A stretch of DNA of 41,128 nt, taken from assembly GCF_016595505.1 (NCBI RefSeq), contig NZ_JAENIL010000057.1, forward strand, positions 1 to 41,128. Direction: 5' to 3'. Source of the DNA: Pelagicoccus mobilis (GTDB lineage Bacteria; Verrucomicrobiota; Verrucomicrobiia; Opitutales; Opitutaceae). The translations under genes were made by a program, and so were the position numbers. This document shows positions 1 to 8,705 of this stretch, piece by piece (positions within the stretch are counted from its first letter, which is position 1; every line of letters starts with the position of its first letter). The notes beneath the pieces are model-generated. The model saw nothing but the letters and a program-made list of their open reading frames with translations. It had not been told where the DNA came from and ran no database searches.

Positions 1-62
1 AGCCCGCGACCACGGGGAGAGTGTTCCTGCAGTGGTGACGCGGGCTAAAGCACCGCGCTACG
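1..62. repeat. REPIN-like palindrome, cut by the window edge
   Basis: Bases 1-13 (AGCCCGCGACCAC) pair with 32-46 (GTGGTGACGCGGGCT), leaving a 2-base bulge and an 18-base loop. Read on the minus strand, the element starts at 61 with GTAGCGCGGTGCTTTAGC, the GTAG head typical of REP sequences. The matching outer arm would lie left of base 1, so only part of it is present. It resembles the other GTAG-headed palindromes in this window in size and design but differs in base sequence, so it may be another subfamily. Confidence 0.55.
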
Positions 63-81
63 TTTCAAGCATGACATGACA

Positions 82-1470
82 CTAGTGCTCGGAGTGCTGT
101 CGCTTCTCTTGCAGATACTTGTAGTGAGAGTTGTCGGCGGGAGAACGGATCGGGATGTCGGGAGGGAATGTTCCCAGTCGCTCTCGATAGGCCTGCATAT
201 CTGCGAGCATGGAGGCGACTTTCTCTGGGTGTTTGTCGGCGAGGTTGTTGGTTTCGCCGGGATCTTCGTTCAAATTTATGAGTAGGAGCGGATGCGGATC
301 CACAGCGCTTTTCCAGTTCGCTCCTTCGAAGCCCTCGTAGGCGAGCTTAATCTTCCAGTCTCCTTTGCGGTAGCATTCTAGCTTTGTCCCGTCGAAGTAA
401 AGAAACTCGTCGGTACCGGGACGCTTGCCTCCTTGAAAAACGGAGGTAAGGGATTCGCTGTCGTACTCGCGGTCTTGGGGAATGGGGGCATCTCCCATCT
501 CGGCTATTGTTTTGAACCAGTCGGTCATGAGAGCGAGCCCGTTGTATTCGGTTTTTGGAGCAATTCCGTTTGGCCAACTGGCAACGGTTGGCACGCGCTG
601 ACCACCTTCGAATGTGAATTGCTTGCCTTCGCGCAGAATGCCTGCCGAGCCGCCATGATCTTCCATGACGAGCCATGGACCATTGTCGCTCGTGAAGACA
701 ATTAGGGTGTTCTCAAGAATCTCGTTTTTGTCCAGAGCTTTGACGATTTCGCCTACACTCCAATCGAGCTCCTGAATCACATCGCCGTATAGTCCTCGTT
801 GGGAAGTGCCTTGGAAGTCGGGAGACGCGTAGATGGGCACATGAGGCATGGAATGGCCAAGGAAGAGGTAGAAGGGCCCGTCCTTGTGACGATTGATGAA
901 ATCGATCGACTTTTGGGTGTAGGTTTGGGTGGTCTACGTTTGATCGACTTGAAAATCGACGACCTCGTTTCCTTTTATGTAAACGACGCTCTCCATATCG
1001 TTGCTGTAGGGAATGCCAAAATACTCGTCGAATCCGCGTTGCAGGGGGAGAAACTGGTGGTGGTGTCCTAGGTGCCACTTGCCTACGATACCGGTTTTGT
1101 ATCCAGCTTTTTTGAGGACTTGAGCGATGGTAATCTCGTTGGTCGGCATGCCGGTGAAAGATTCGGGGAAGTAGACGCCGACAACCCCCATGCGTTGAGG
1201 AACGCGGCCGGTCATTAGTCCAGCTCGAGAAGGTGTGCAAACGGGGGAGACGGAGTAGAAGTCGGTGAACTTGATTCCCGTGTCTGCGAGCCGGTCGATA
1301 TTTGGCGTTTTGATATCCTTTGCTCCGAAGCACCCGAGATCGCCATAGCCAAGGTCATCGCAGAAAATGAATACGATATTCGGCTTTTCGGATTTTGGAG
1401 CAGCAGTCAGCACGCTGGCTGCAAGCAGAACGAGCGAGGTGAGGATGACATGGTAGCGACGTTTTTTCAT
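82..1470 (-). pseudogene. S1 arylsulfatase gene interrupted by an in-frame TAG
   Basis: This is a secreted formylglycine sulfatase that would hydrolyse sulfate esters on a carbohydrate. It has a signal peptide (about residues 1-23), the metal-binding CDDLGYGDLG region near residue 38, the FGly motif C78-T-P-S-R82, and GKWHLGHH near residue 133. The reading frame is open from ATG 1470 down to 82, except for one TAG at 936-934 (codon 179). Downstream of it the same frame continues at once with recognisable sulfatase sequence (YTQKSIDFINRHKDGPFYLF, then GHSMPHVPIYASP). There is therefore no frameshift, only one stop codon in a gene of about 461 amino acids. Both halves are well conserved, so the change is recent, a sequencing error, or read through. 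The N-terminal 178-residue product alone would lack the C-terminal part of the active site. In related enzymes this spot usually reads DQ(S/T)(T/L), so a TTG-to-TAG change is plausible (inference). The gene is divergent from the next sulfatase. Confidence 0.85.
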
Positions 1471-1492
1471 GGGGTGGTCTTATCGTTTGGAG

Positions 1493-1506
1493 TGAAACTG
1501 GTTTCA
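1493..1506. promoter_or_regulatory. LacI-family-type operator palindrome
   Basis: TGAAACTGGTTTCA has perfect 6-base arms around a 2-base centre. This is the classic size and style of LacI/GalR-family operators. It lies 22 bases upstream of the minus-strand sulfatase start (1470) and 143 bases before the plus-strand sulfatase (1650), so one site could control both. GATAAG-like -10 sequence on the minus strand near 1480 would place the operator over the -35 region. The regulator that binds here is not identified. The sites next to the LacI gene at 15085 have a different sequence. Confidence 0.5.
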
Positions 1507-1649
1507 GCAGTGTGTGGTTGCTAGTCTAGCGAGGGATGGACCAACTGTTACTGCCTGCCTAGAAGTTATAGAATCGAGTCGAAAGAGATGCTGAGAGCTT
1601 CGTGGGGACCGACGTTCAGGCAAGCGTACTGGCGTTCTTACTTTAGTTT

Positions 1650-2900
1650 ATGATAGTTCATTCCTTCAAATCATCAATTCCCTTGGCGCTCATCGTTTCG
1701 TTTCTTTGCGGGTGTTCTTTCGAGAAGCCTGAAAAGTTGAATGTCGTCTACATTTGTATTGAGGATATGAGCACAGATCTGGGGTGTTATGGTCACCCGA
1801 TCGTCAAATCGCCTCATATCGATCGATTCGCTAAAGAATCTCTGCTTTTTGAGGACGTTCATTGCCAGGTCGCCCTCTGCACGGCATCGCGTACGAGCAT
1901 CGTGATGGGAGTCCGGCCGACTACGAGCGGGATCGTAAAGATCGACGATCCTATGTTGGAGACCTTGCCAAATACGGTTAGTTTATCCCGCCACTTTCGC
2001 GACAACGGCTACTACGCGGTGAGGGTGGGAAAGTACACGGATCCACGCTCTGGTCCGCTAGATGAAGCCTTCGACACAACGTACGAGGAGTGGGGAGTGG
2101 AGAGCAATGAGCTCGTTTTTAAAGGGCTGGAGGAGGCGATAAGTCAGGATCGGCCGTTTTTTCTCGCAGTGGGATATAAGCAAGCTCACGACCCGTGGAC
2201 ACCATCTGCAGAGTCTCGAGCGTTGTACGAGCCCAGTCGAATCTCGGTGGAGCACCGAACCTCGCGTTTTCAATACAAAGGGGAGGTGACCGAGCTCAGC
2301 GAGCGGCAGATGCAGGAAATGGTCTGCGATTACTACGGAGAGATCAGCGACGTGGATCGGCTCGTCGGGTCTTTTTTGGACGAGTTGAAGGGCCGGGGAC
2401 TTTTCGAGAAAACAATCATCCTGGTAGGGGTATTCGATCACGGGTTTAGCCTTGGCTACCATGAACGCTGGGGGAAGACGAACGTATGGGACATTGAGAC
2501 TGAGGTGCCGCTGATGGTCAGGGTTCCGGGGAATCCGAACAATGGAAAACGCAGCTCGGGAATCGTTGAGTTGGTGGACGTGTATCCAACTCTTGTTGAC
2601 CTGTGTGATCTTCCCTTGCCGCCACAGGAACTGGAGGGTACTAGCTTTGTTCCGCTCCTTGATCATCCGGATCGAGCTTGGAAGAAGGCTGCCTTCACCC
2701 ATGGCGCCTATAATCTCCCACTCACCGGGGTGAAGACGAAGGCGTATAATTTGGTTCACGACGGGGAGAAAGCCCCGATGCTTTTCGATAGGGTGACGGA
2801 TCCCCTAAACCTGATCGACATCTCGAGCGAGCATCCGGATCTTGTTTCCGATTTGCTTGAGCTTAAGCAGGCTGGATGGCGAGCTGCGTTGCCCGAATAG
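1650..2900 (+). CDS. sulfatase lipoprotein, iduronate-2-sulfatase-like
   Basis: A 416-residue S1 family sulfatase that removes sulfate from saccharides, probably in the periplasm. A hydrophobic N-terminus ending L19-C-G-C22 looks like a lipobox, so the protein is probably membrane anchored. The FGly motif is C77-T-A-S-R81, the CXAXR form rather than CXPXR. The usual Asp-Asp metal pair reads E38-D39 (IEDMS), a variant I know from some S1 enzymes. D-H-G-F-S-L-G-Y-H is present near residue 264. The overall pattern (LGCYGH, SRHFRDNGYYAVRVGKY, GYKQAHDPW) resembles iduronate-2-sulfatase-like enzymes (SulfAtlas S1_7 or near). It is divergent from the interrupted sulfatase and shares its 179-base upstream region and LacI-type palindrome. 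The natural substrate cannot be told from sequence. Confidence 0.85.
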   Translation: MIVHSFKSSIPLALIVSFLCGCSFEKPEKLNVVYICIEDMSTDLGCYGHPIVKSPHIDRFAKESLLFEDVHCQVALCTASRTSIVMGVRPTTSGIVKIDDPMLETLPNTVSLSRHFRDNGYYAVRVGKYTDPRSGPLDEAFDTTYEEWGVESNELVFKGLEEAISQDRPFFLAVGYKQAHDPWTPSAESRALYEPSRISVEHRTSRFQYKGEVTELSERQMQEMVCDYYGEISDVDRLVGSFLDELKGRGLFEKTIILVGVFDHGFSLGYHERWGKTNVWDIETEVPLMVRVPGNPNNGKRSSGIVELVDVYPTLVDLCDLPLPPQELEGTSFVPLLDHPDRAWKKAAFTHGAYNLPLTGVKTKAYNLVHDGEKAPMLFDRVTDPLNLIDISSEHPDLVSDLLELKQAGWRAALPE

Positions 2901-3015
2901 CGGATTGATTTCACCCGAACTTGTCTGAACGAGATTAGTTTGGTGAGTCCTTGTGTATGAAGTGGTGCTTGGTTTGAGGCTCTTGTTTACTGACAGAAGG
3001 AGCTGTGGTCGGACT

Positions 3016-4746
3016 ATGAAGCTTGGAAAATATTTGGTTGGGGTGAAGAGCATGCTCTATGTTGGGCTGTTTCTAGGAGTTTTGGATGCGGGCGCTCAAG
3101 CAAGCGTGCCGCTCTTTTTTCGCTATGTCCTAAACTGGATCCAGACCGATGCGAATGGCTTCGTAAGTGAGCAACTTGTGCCGACGATTGCGGTCGGCAT
3201 TGGCTTAGGTCTTTTGTTTATTCCGATCGCCTATTATTTCCACGTTTGGGTGAGCACGGCAGTGGCTCGAATGTGTCGGAATATTCAGGTGTCGCTCTAC
3301 GGTCACGTGCAAAGCATGTCGATGGACTTCTTTCAGAAGTTCAAAATTGGTGAGATCAATGCTCGTCTGAACTCCGATATGGAAGCCATCGGCGGGAGCG
3401 CTGGCTTGATTTCTATGATTTCGTGGGCTCCGTCTTTGATTCTTTACTCGATGGCGATGATGTTCTGGATCAACTGGAAACTTGGCCTATTCTGCACGGT
3501 TCTTTTGCTTTCGATCGTATTTGTTTCCTATCTGTTCATGCCGATGATGAAACGGTGGAACCGCAATGTCAGAGACGCGTCCGGCGAGGTTTCGTCGGTG
3601 GTAACTGAATACGTTGGGATAAACGGTTTGATCAAGTCTTATGCTCGAGAGGATTTCGCGGAGGGCATTGTGCGCTCGGCAAGCGACTTGCTGTTGAGAA
3701 GGCGTGAGGAAGTGATCCGTAAGCAGAACGCGTTTACGGACATTATGCAGACTTTCGCGAAGTTCGGTGGTCCTTTACTGATATTGCTGTACGGAGCGAT
3801 TTTGATGAAAAACGGGGAGATTCTTGCGGGAGATCTCGCGGCGTTTTGGGGGTATTGGCTGATTCTCGCCGGAGTGATGCAAGGGATTGTATTTGCTTTT
3901 TCAGGACTGATGGCGATTGGGGCGGCCTTTGATCGAATCGCCGCCTTTTTTGAGGAGCGGGCTTTGGTGGTGGATGCTAAGGATCCAGAAGTCTTGTCGA
4001 GCATCAAGGGACAGGTGGATTTCGAGGGAATTGATTTCCAGTATCCGGGGGCGGAAAGGGGAAAAGCTCCAGCTCTTGAAAACTTCAACCTGTCAGTTCA
4101 GACAGGTGAGAAGCTAGCTCTCGTTGGTCCGAGTGGCGCCGGTAAAAGTACACTATTGTCGCTGCTGCTGCGCTTTTACGATCCGAGTGACGGGCGGGTT
4201 TTGCTGGATGGGGTGAATATCCGAAATGTGCAACAACAGCAGCTCAGAGGAAACATTGGCGTAGTCATGCAGGAGAGTCTGTTCTTTGCTGGTTCGATTG
4301 CAGAAAACATGAGGTTGGCGAGGCCGGATGCTAGCGAGGCGGAGATTTGGAAAGCGCTGGAGGCCGCGAATGCGGCGGAGTTTGTGCGTGAACAAATTGG
4401 GGAGCTCGATTGTGAAATTGGTGAAAGAGGAGCTAAGCTTTCAGGAGGGCAAAAGCAGCGGCTTTCAATCGCGCGGGCCTTCCTAAAGGATCCAGCCGTT
4501 ATCTTGTTCGACGAACCGACAAGCGCTTTGGATTCCGCATCGGAGAAGGTGATAAAGGCAGCCATGGATCGTCTGCTCAAGGGGCGTACGTCCATCACGG
4601 TTGCTCACCGTCTCGCAACCATCTTGGACTCAGATCGGATCGTCGTGATGGATCATGGACAGGTGCGAGCGATCGGTTCGCATGATGAGTTGATGGTGTG
4701 TTCCGAGCTCTATTTGGATCTATGTCGGAAACAGGGTTTAGCTTGA
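3016..4746 (+). CDS. ABC exporter, fused membrane and ATPase domains (MsbA-like)
   Basis: A 576-residue half-transporter that would work as a homodimer in the inner membrane and export a lipid, peptide or other hydrophobic compound driven by ATP. An N-terminal six-helix domain (about 1-310) is followed by an ATPase domain with Walker A G371-PSGAGKST, signature LSGGQ at 475-479, Walker B VILFDEPTSALD just after it, and H-loop TVAHRLAT. I prefer ATG 3016 because AGAAGGAG lies 13 bases upstream and the protein then starts in typical fashion. A GTG at 2953 is in frame and would add 21 residues. The gene lies 115 bases after the sulfatase and 37 bases before the FG-GAP gene on the same strand. Whether it exports anything linked to the sulfatases is unknown. 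The family does not reveal the substrate. Confidence 0.9.
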   Translation: MKLGKYLVGVKSMLYVGLFLGVLDAGAQASVPLFFRYVLNWIQTDANGFVSEQLVPTIAVGIGLGLLFIPIAYYFHVWVSTAVARMCRNIQVSLYGHVQSMSMDFFQKFKIGEINARLNSDMEAIGGSAGLISMISWAPSLILYSMAMMFWINWKLGLFCTVLLLSIVFVSYLFMPMMKRWNRNVRDASGEVSSVVTEYVGINGLIKSYAREDFAEGIVRSASDLLLRRREEVIRKQNAFTDIMQTFAKFGGPLLILLYGAILMKNGEILAGDLAAFWGYWLILAGVMQGIVFAFSGLMAIGAAFDRIAAFFEERALVVDAKDPEVLSSIKGQVDFEGIDFQYPGAERGKAPALENFNLSVQTGEKLALVGPSGAGKSTLLSLLLRFYDPSDGRVLLDGVNIRNVQQQQLRGNIGVVMQESLFFAGSIAENMRLARPDASEAEIWKALEAANAAEFVREQIGELDCEIGERGAKLSGGQKQRLSIARAFLKDPAVILFDEPTSALDSASEKVIKAAMDRLLKGRTSITVAHRLATILDSDRIVVMDHGQVRAIGSHDELMVCSELYLDLCRKQGLA

Positions 4747-4783
4747 TGATTCGATTTCACAATTGCCGGTGAGCTAGGACTCT

Positions 4784-7700
4784 GTGAGACTTGATCAACA
4801 TATGCCCGTGCCTTGCCCCATGTTCGCTTCCTTTGTTCGAAGTCAACGCCATCGACTGTTTTGGTTCTTTATTGTGTTTTCGATGATGTCTCAGGGCATG
4901 GCTAGTCCTGGAATTGAGAGTTATCCGCTAGAAAATAGAGGGAACTCGAGAGCGGGAGGGACGCTTTTTGAGGAGCTAGATCCTATGGTGATGGGGCTGT
5001 CGGTATTCACGAACAACTACACCGGTCCAGAGGTTTGGACGCGTCGTTGGCGGGAGTACATTCTCGGGACCATCGGTACTGGGATTGCCTTGGGGGACAT
5101 CGATGGCGACCGTTACCCGGACCTGTTTGTCGCGAGCAAGGACGAGGAAAGTCGGCTGTTTCGCAATGTGAACGGTGCGAGATTTGAAGATGTGACTAAA
5201 GAGTCTGGAATTCTAGACTCCTCAGATCCTGCGAGCGGCGTTGCTATGGTAGATATCGATAACGACGGAGATCTTGACCTGTATCTTTGTTTTGTAGGAG
5301 GGGTAAACGAATTGTGGATCAATGATGGAGCCGGTCGTTTCGAGGAGAGGGGAGACGCGTGGGGAGTTGCCATTAGCAATGGATGTACGATGGCGTCCTT
5401 CGCCGACTATGACCGGGATGGAGACCTGGATTTCTATTTGCAGAACAATCTGCTGAACGACGGACCAAAGTTCGAAAAGCTTGAGGACCAGTTGTTTGAA
5501 AACCTTGGCGATCGGTTTGCCGAGGTTACGGAAAGCGCTGGGATTAGCGGCGAAGGGCATGGCCACTCCGCGTTGTGGTGGGACTTTAATGAAGATGGTT
5601 GGCCAGATATCTATGTCGCCAACGACTTTAGCGATCTTGATAAGCTGTATCGAAACAACAAGGACGGTACCTTTACCGATGTGCTCTCAGAGGTGATGCC
5701 GCAGGTGCCTTACTACTCGATGGGGGCTGACTTTGGCGATATCAACAACGATGGCCAAAGCGATTACTGGGTAGCTGATATGGCTGCGACTTCGCGCGAG
5801 CACCACATCCGGACGGTTGGAACGCATCGCCACGTTTACAATGTAGGGATGCTCGGGCAAACCCACCAGTCGCTTAAAAACGCGTTGCTCTTGAAATCTG
5901 GACCTTCGTCATTTGCGGAGATTGGATTCCTATCCGGACTCGCGCGGACGGATTGGACTTGGGCGGCGAGACTCGTGGATTTGAACAATGACGGTTGGTT
6001 GGATGCGTTTGCGACTAACGGGATGCTGAGATCTTTTCACGATGGAGATTTAGGATCTAAACAAGCAAGGGCCTCTCATAGGGAGTGGATGAAGCTTGTT
6101 TTCCGTAATGAACCGGTGCTGAGGGAACGTAATCTGGCGTATGAAAACCTTGGAGACATGCAGTTTTCTGACCGAAGCGAGGACTGGGGGGTAGATAAGT
6201 TGGGAGTTAGCTTTGGAGTGGCTTTCGGGGATATTGACTTAGATGGTGATTTGGATTTCGTGCTGAACAACTTCGACGACGAGGTCTCGGTCTTTCGAAA
6301 CGACGAGGCACGGTCGAATCGGATTACGCTGCGTTTAGTGGGGGACGATAGTAATCGTTTCGGACTTGGAGCTCGAGTGGTAGTTACCTGCGGCGATCTA
6401 GTGCAGACGAAGGAATTGTCCTCCATGCGTGGATACATGTCGACAGATGAGCCAATCCTGCACTTTGGGTTGGCAGAGCATGAATCAATCGAGACGCTGG
6501 AGGTTCTGTGGCCAAGTGGCAAACGTCAGTTTTTCGAGGAATTAGAGGCAAACGCGCATTACATCATAAGAGAGGAAACCAGCATTGGGAGGCGGGAGCC
6601 TACGGGTGCGAGGACCCTCTTTACGCAAAAACGGTACGAGTTTCCTGAAGAGGCGTCGCGAAGCGAACAATCCTTTGGCGATTTTGTGGGTCAACCGCTT
6701 CTGCCCTTTGCTGAGTCTCGGGATGGCGGTGATGTCGCTTTGGAGGATTTCAATCAGGATGGAACTCTCGATGTCCTGCTATCGGGGGCTACCGGTCAGG
6801 AGAGCTGTCTGCTGCTAAATCGAGGTGATGCGAGTTTCGAATATTCTTTGCCATTCGATTTTCAGGATGACTTCGGATGCGAAGATACGGACCTTGTGGT
6901 CGGCGATCTCGATGAGGATGGCGATCTGGATTTGCTGATTAGCTCGGGCGGTGTCGAGCTGGATAAGGGAGACTCTTTTTACGCCGACCGCTATTACCTA
7001 AATGTTGGAGAGGGCGAGTTTGAAAGGGATTTTGATGCTGGGATATCTGAGAAGCTGGCATCAACTCAGGTTATTGCGATGAGCCAGAAACGCGGCGATG
7101 GAAGTCGCTCCGTTTTTGCGGGAGGGAAGTCCGTTCCGCGCGAGTATCCCTATGCGGCTGAATCGTCGCTCTGGCGTTTTAAGAACGGCGTTTTTGAGGA
7201 AGTCGAGGTCAGCTGGATGGATCGAATCGCTCGTGTAAGTGATGCTACTTGGGCGGATTTTGATGGTGATGGAGACGAGGATTTGGTGATTTTACAAGAA
7301 TGGGGAGCGCCTCTCTATATTTCGGATACAGGGGAAAGTTACGAGTTGATAGAGGAAATGTTTGATTCAAGCGTTCACTCTGGATGGTGGTCGGAGATAT
7401 CGGTCGCAGACTTTGATGGCGACGGGCTTCTCGACGTTTTCGCGGGCAACTTAGGATTGAATTCTGAATACGAGGCAGTTGCAGAGGCGCCGATTCGTCT
7501 ATGGTACTCCGACCGTGCGGATGGTGAAGTTAAGCTGATCGAGACATCCTTAGATTCTGACAATCGGGAATGGTCGCGTGAGGTGCGCTGGAGGCTGCAG
7601 CAGAGTTTTCCTGCGGAGGTGAATCGGTTTCGCAGCTACGAAGCATTTGCGAAACAAGATTTTCAAAGCCTGTTTCCAGAGATCCGGTCAAAGCGGTATG

Positions 7701-8104
7701 AATACAAAGAGATTCAAGAGCTTCGCTCTGGCGTATTTTGGCAAGGAGCGGATGGCCGTTTTACGTTCGAGCCTTTGCCTTCGTTTGCCCAATCGGGGAA
7801 AGTTCGCGGCGTTCTAAGTCATGACCTAGATGGAGATGGAGCGACTGATCTTTTGCTTTCACTTGAGCAGCCAAGTCCTGAGCCCTGGGCGAAGAGGTTC
7901 GAGAAGGGGCATCTGGCGTTGTTTCTCAACGCGGGAGGGAGAGTGTTCAGAACTGTTTTGGCAAAGGAGTCGGGTCTCGGGCTTAGTGGCTACCCTCGTG
8001 GGATGGCTTGGGGCGATCTCGACGGTAACGGTTTAGAGGAGCTGGTGGTGACTCAAAGCTCCGGTCAGCCAGTGGTCTATGAATTGAGCGCTCCGGGCGA
8101 TTGA
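4784..8104 (+). CDS. secreted FG-GAP/VCBS repeat protein with ASPIC/UnbV domain
   Basis: A 1106-residue exported protein of the CRTAC1/ASPIC-UnbV type. A signal peptide (hydrophobic stretch near residues 25-40) is followed by about a dozen Ca-binding loops of the form DxDxDGxxD, the first D105-IDGDRYPD, then DIDNDGDLD, DYDRDGDLD, DFNEDGWPD, DINNDGQSD, DLNNDGWLD and DIDLDGDLD. An ASPIC/UnbV domain at roughly 505-590 shows SNRFGLGARV, then LHFGLAEH and EVLWPSGKRQ. A second set of loops follows (DFNQDGTLD, DLDEDGDLD, DFDGDGDED, DFDGDGLLD, DLDGDGATD). Such beta-propellers usually bind ligands or surfaces, and no catalytic site is evident. GTG 4784 has AGGA 4 bases upstream. ATG 4802 or 4820 are alternatives that give a shorter signal peptide. 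It probably shares a transcript with the ABC exporter. Confidence 0.85.
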   Translation: MRLDQHMPVPCPMFASFVRSQRHRLFWFFIVFSMMSQGMASPGIESYPLENRGNSRAGGTLFEELDPMVMGLSVFTNNYTGPEVWTRRWREYILGTIGTGIALGDIDGDRYPDLFVASKDEESRLFRNVNGARFEDVTKESGILDSSDPASGVAMVDIDNDGDLDLYLCFVGGVNELWINDGAGRFEERGDAWGVAISNGCTMASFADYDRDGDLDFYLQNNLLNDGPKFEKLEDQLFENLGDRFAEVTESAGISGEGHGHSALWWDFNEDGWPDIYVANDFSDLDKLYRNNKDGTFTDVLSEVMPQVPYYSMGADFGDINNDGQSDYWVADMAATSREHHIRTVGTHRHVYNVGMLGQTHQSLKNALLLKSGPSSFAEIGFLSGLARTDWTWAARLVDLNNDGWLDAFATNGMLRSFHDGDLGSKQARASHREWMKLVFRNEPVLRERNLAYENLGDMQFSDRSEDWGVDKLGVSFGVAFGDIDLDGDLDFVLNNFDDEVSVFRNDEARSNRITLRLVGDDSNRFGLGARVVVTCGDLVQTKELSSMRGYMSTDEPILHFGLAEHESIETLEVLWPSGKRQFFEELEANAHYIIREETSIGRREPTGARTLFTQKRYEFPEEASRSEQSFGDFVGQPLLPFAESRDGGDVALEDFNQDGTLDVLLSGATGQESCLLLNRGDASFEYSLPFDFQDDFGCEDTDLVVGDLDEDGDLDLLISSGGVELDKGDSFYADRYYLNVGEGEFERDFDAGISEKLASTQVIAMSQKRGDGSRSVFAGGKSVPREYPYAAESSLWRFKNGVFEEVEVSWMDRIARVSDATWADFDGDGDEDLVILQEWGAPLYISDTGESYELIEEMFDSSVHSGWWSEISVADFDGDGLLDVFAGNLGLNSEYEAVAEAPIRLWYSDRADGEVKLIETSLDSDNREWSREVRWRLQQSFPAEVNRFRSYEAFAKQDFQSLFPEIRSKRYEYKEIQELRSGVFWQGADGRFTFEPLPSFAQSGKVRGVLSHDLDGDGATDLLLSLEQPSPEPWAKRFEKGHLALFLNAGGRVFRTVLAKESGLGLSGYPRGMAWGDLDGNGLEELVVTQSSGQPVVYELSAPGD

Positions 8105-8430
8105 ATTGGCATTCGTACCAAGGTCTTGTTGCCGACAAAGCTTAACCCTGAATATCGATTCTTCGAAGTGGTTGAATATTTGCGGGAATGGAGTACTTTT
8201 ACGATTGCTCAGTTTTATCGTCGAATCTTCTAAATATCGATTCCCACGCTCAAGGCCTCTAAGTCGTTGCTTGTGAATTTCAGAACACGAATTCTGGGGT
8301 CTTTTATGTCGGGGAAGTCCCTGCGAGGCTGCCACTTAATGGTCAAACGCTATTATTTTTTCGCTGTGGGGTGGATTTAACGGGAGTTTCGATTAGATAT
8401 AGGTTCCCGAAAAATTAGTTCTCTCTTGCT
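8105..8430. other. intergenic region, no gene recognised
   Basis: These 326 AT-richer bases carry no convincing coding frame, RNA or terminator. The only structure seen is a weak inverted repeat, CGGGA ... TCCCG, about 8380-8410, just upstream of the small membrane protein gene. It could be part of that gene's promoter, but I cannot support this further. Confidence 0.4.
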
Positions 8431-8646
8431 ATGAAATTCATGTCCTTGCCCCAAGCGGTCTTTTGGGCCGCCCTTTTTGTGTGTTTAACGGCGTTTGCGA
8501 TCGTTTACTATTTAGAGCAGCGTAGTTCGGATTACTCGATCGCAGAAGCATCGGAAGATGCGGTTTGGGTATTGGACGAGAAAACCGGGAGAGTGTACTA
8601 CAAATACATTTCGGAAGACAGAGTCCGGATTACGTTTGAGGACTAG
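8431..8646 (+). CDS. small single-pass membrane protein, unknown function
   Basis: A 71-residue protein with one transmembrane segment (about residues 9-27, AVFWAALFVCLTAFAIVYYL) and a short polar, acidic C-terminal part containing EKTGRVYYKY. I do not recognise a family. The coding call rests on the clear membrane segment and charged tail, and on the gap between flanking genes that it fills. No good ribosome-binding site is visible; ATG 8440 is a possible second start. It ends 6 bases before a hairpin and is convergent with the TctA gene. Confidence 0.6.
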   Translation: MKFMSLPQAVFWAALFVCLTAFAIVYYLEQRSSDYSIAEASEDAVWVLDEKTGRVYYKYISEDRVRITFED

Positions 8647-8651
8647 TCACA

Positions 8652-8673
8652 GGGCTGCCATGTGGCAGCGCCT
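8652..8673. repeat. short hairpin, REP-like
   Basis: GCTGCC (8654-8659), loop ATGT, GGCAGC (8664-8669), extended by GG/GCC flanks. It lies between convergent genes and could act as a terminator, but there is no T-run. The sequence GGGCTGCC...GGCA matches the stem of the REP head near 33919, so it may be a degenerate single REP. Confidence 0.45.
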
Positions 8674-8705
8674 CAATTTGCAGTGACCACCGGCAACTTA
8701 AGCTG

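Noticed and set aside
850-936. Frameshift as the cause of the sulfatase interruption
   Set aside because: Both halves are in the same frame and the 28 codons between them translate to expected sulfatase sequence, so only a stop codon is involved.
934-936. Pyrrolysine at the TAG codon
   Set aside because: No pyrrolysine genes are visible and sulfatases have no known need for it; simple mutation or read error is far more likely.
713-1333. Open minus-strand frame of 206 codons across the first sulfatase
   Set aside because: It runs in another frame of the sulfatase, has arginine- and histidine-rich composition and no family signal, whereas the sulfatase frame is clear on both sides of the TAG.
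5097-8060. Repeated GATGGNGAT-type DNA resembling a repeat array
   Set aside because: These encode the DxDxDGxxD loops of the FG-GAP protein; spacing and sequence vary and there is no CRISPR pattern.
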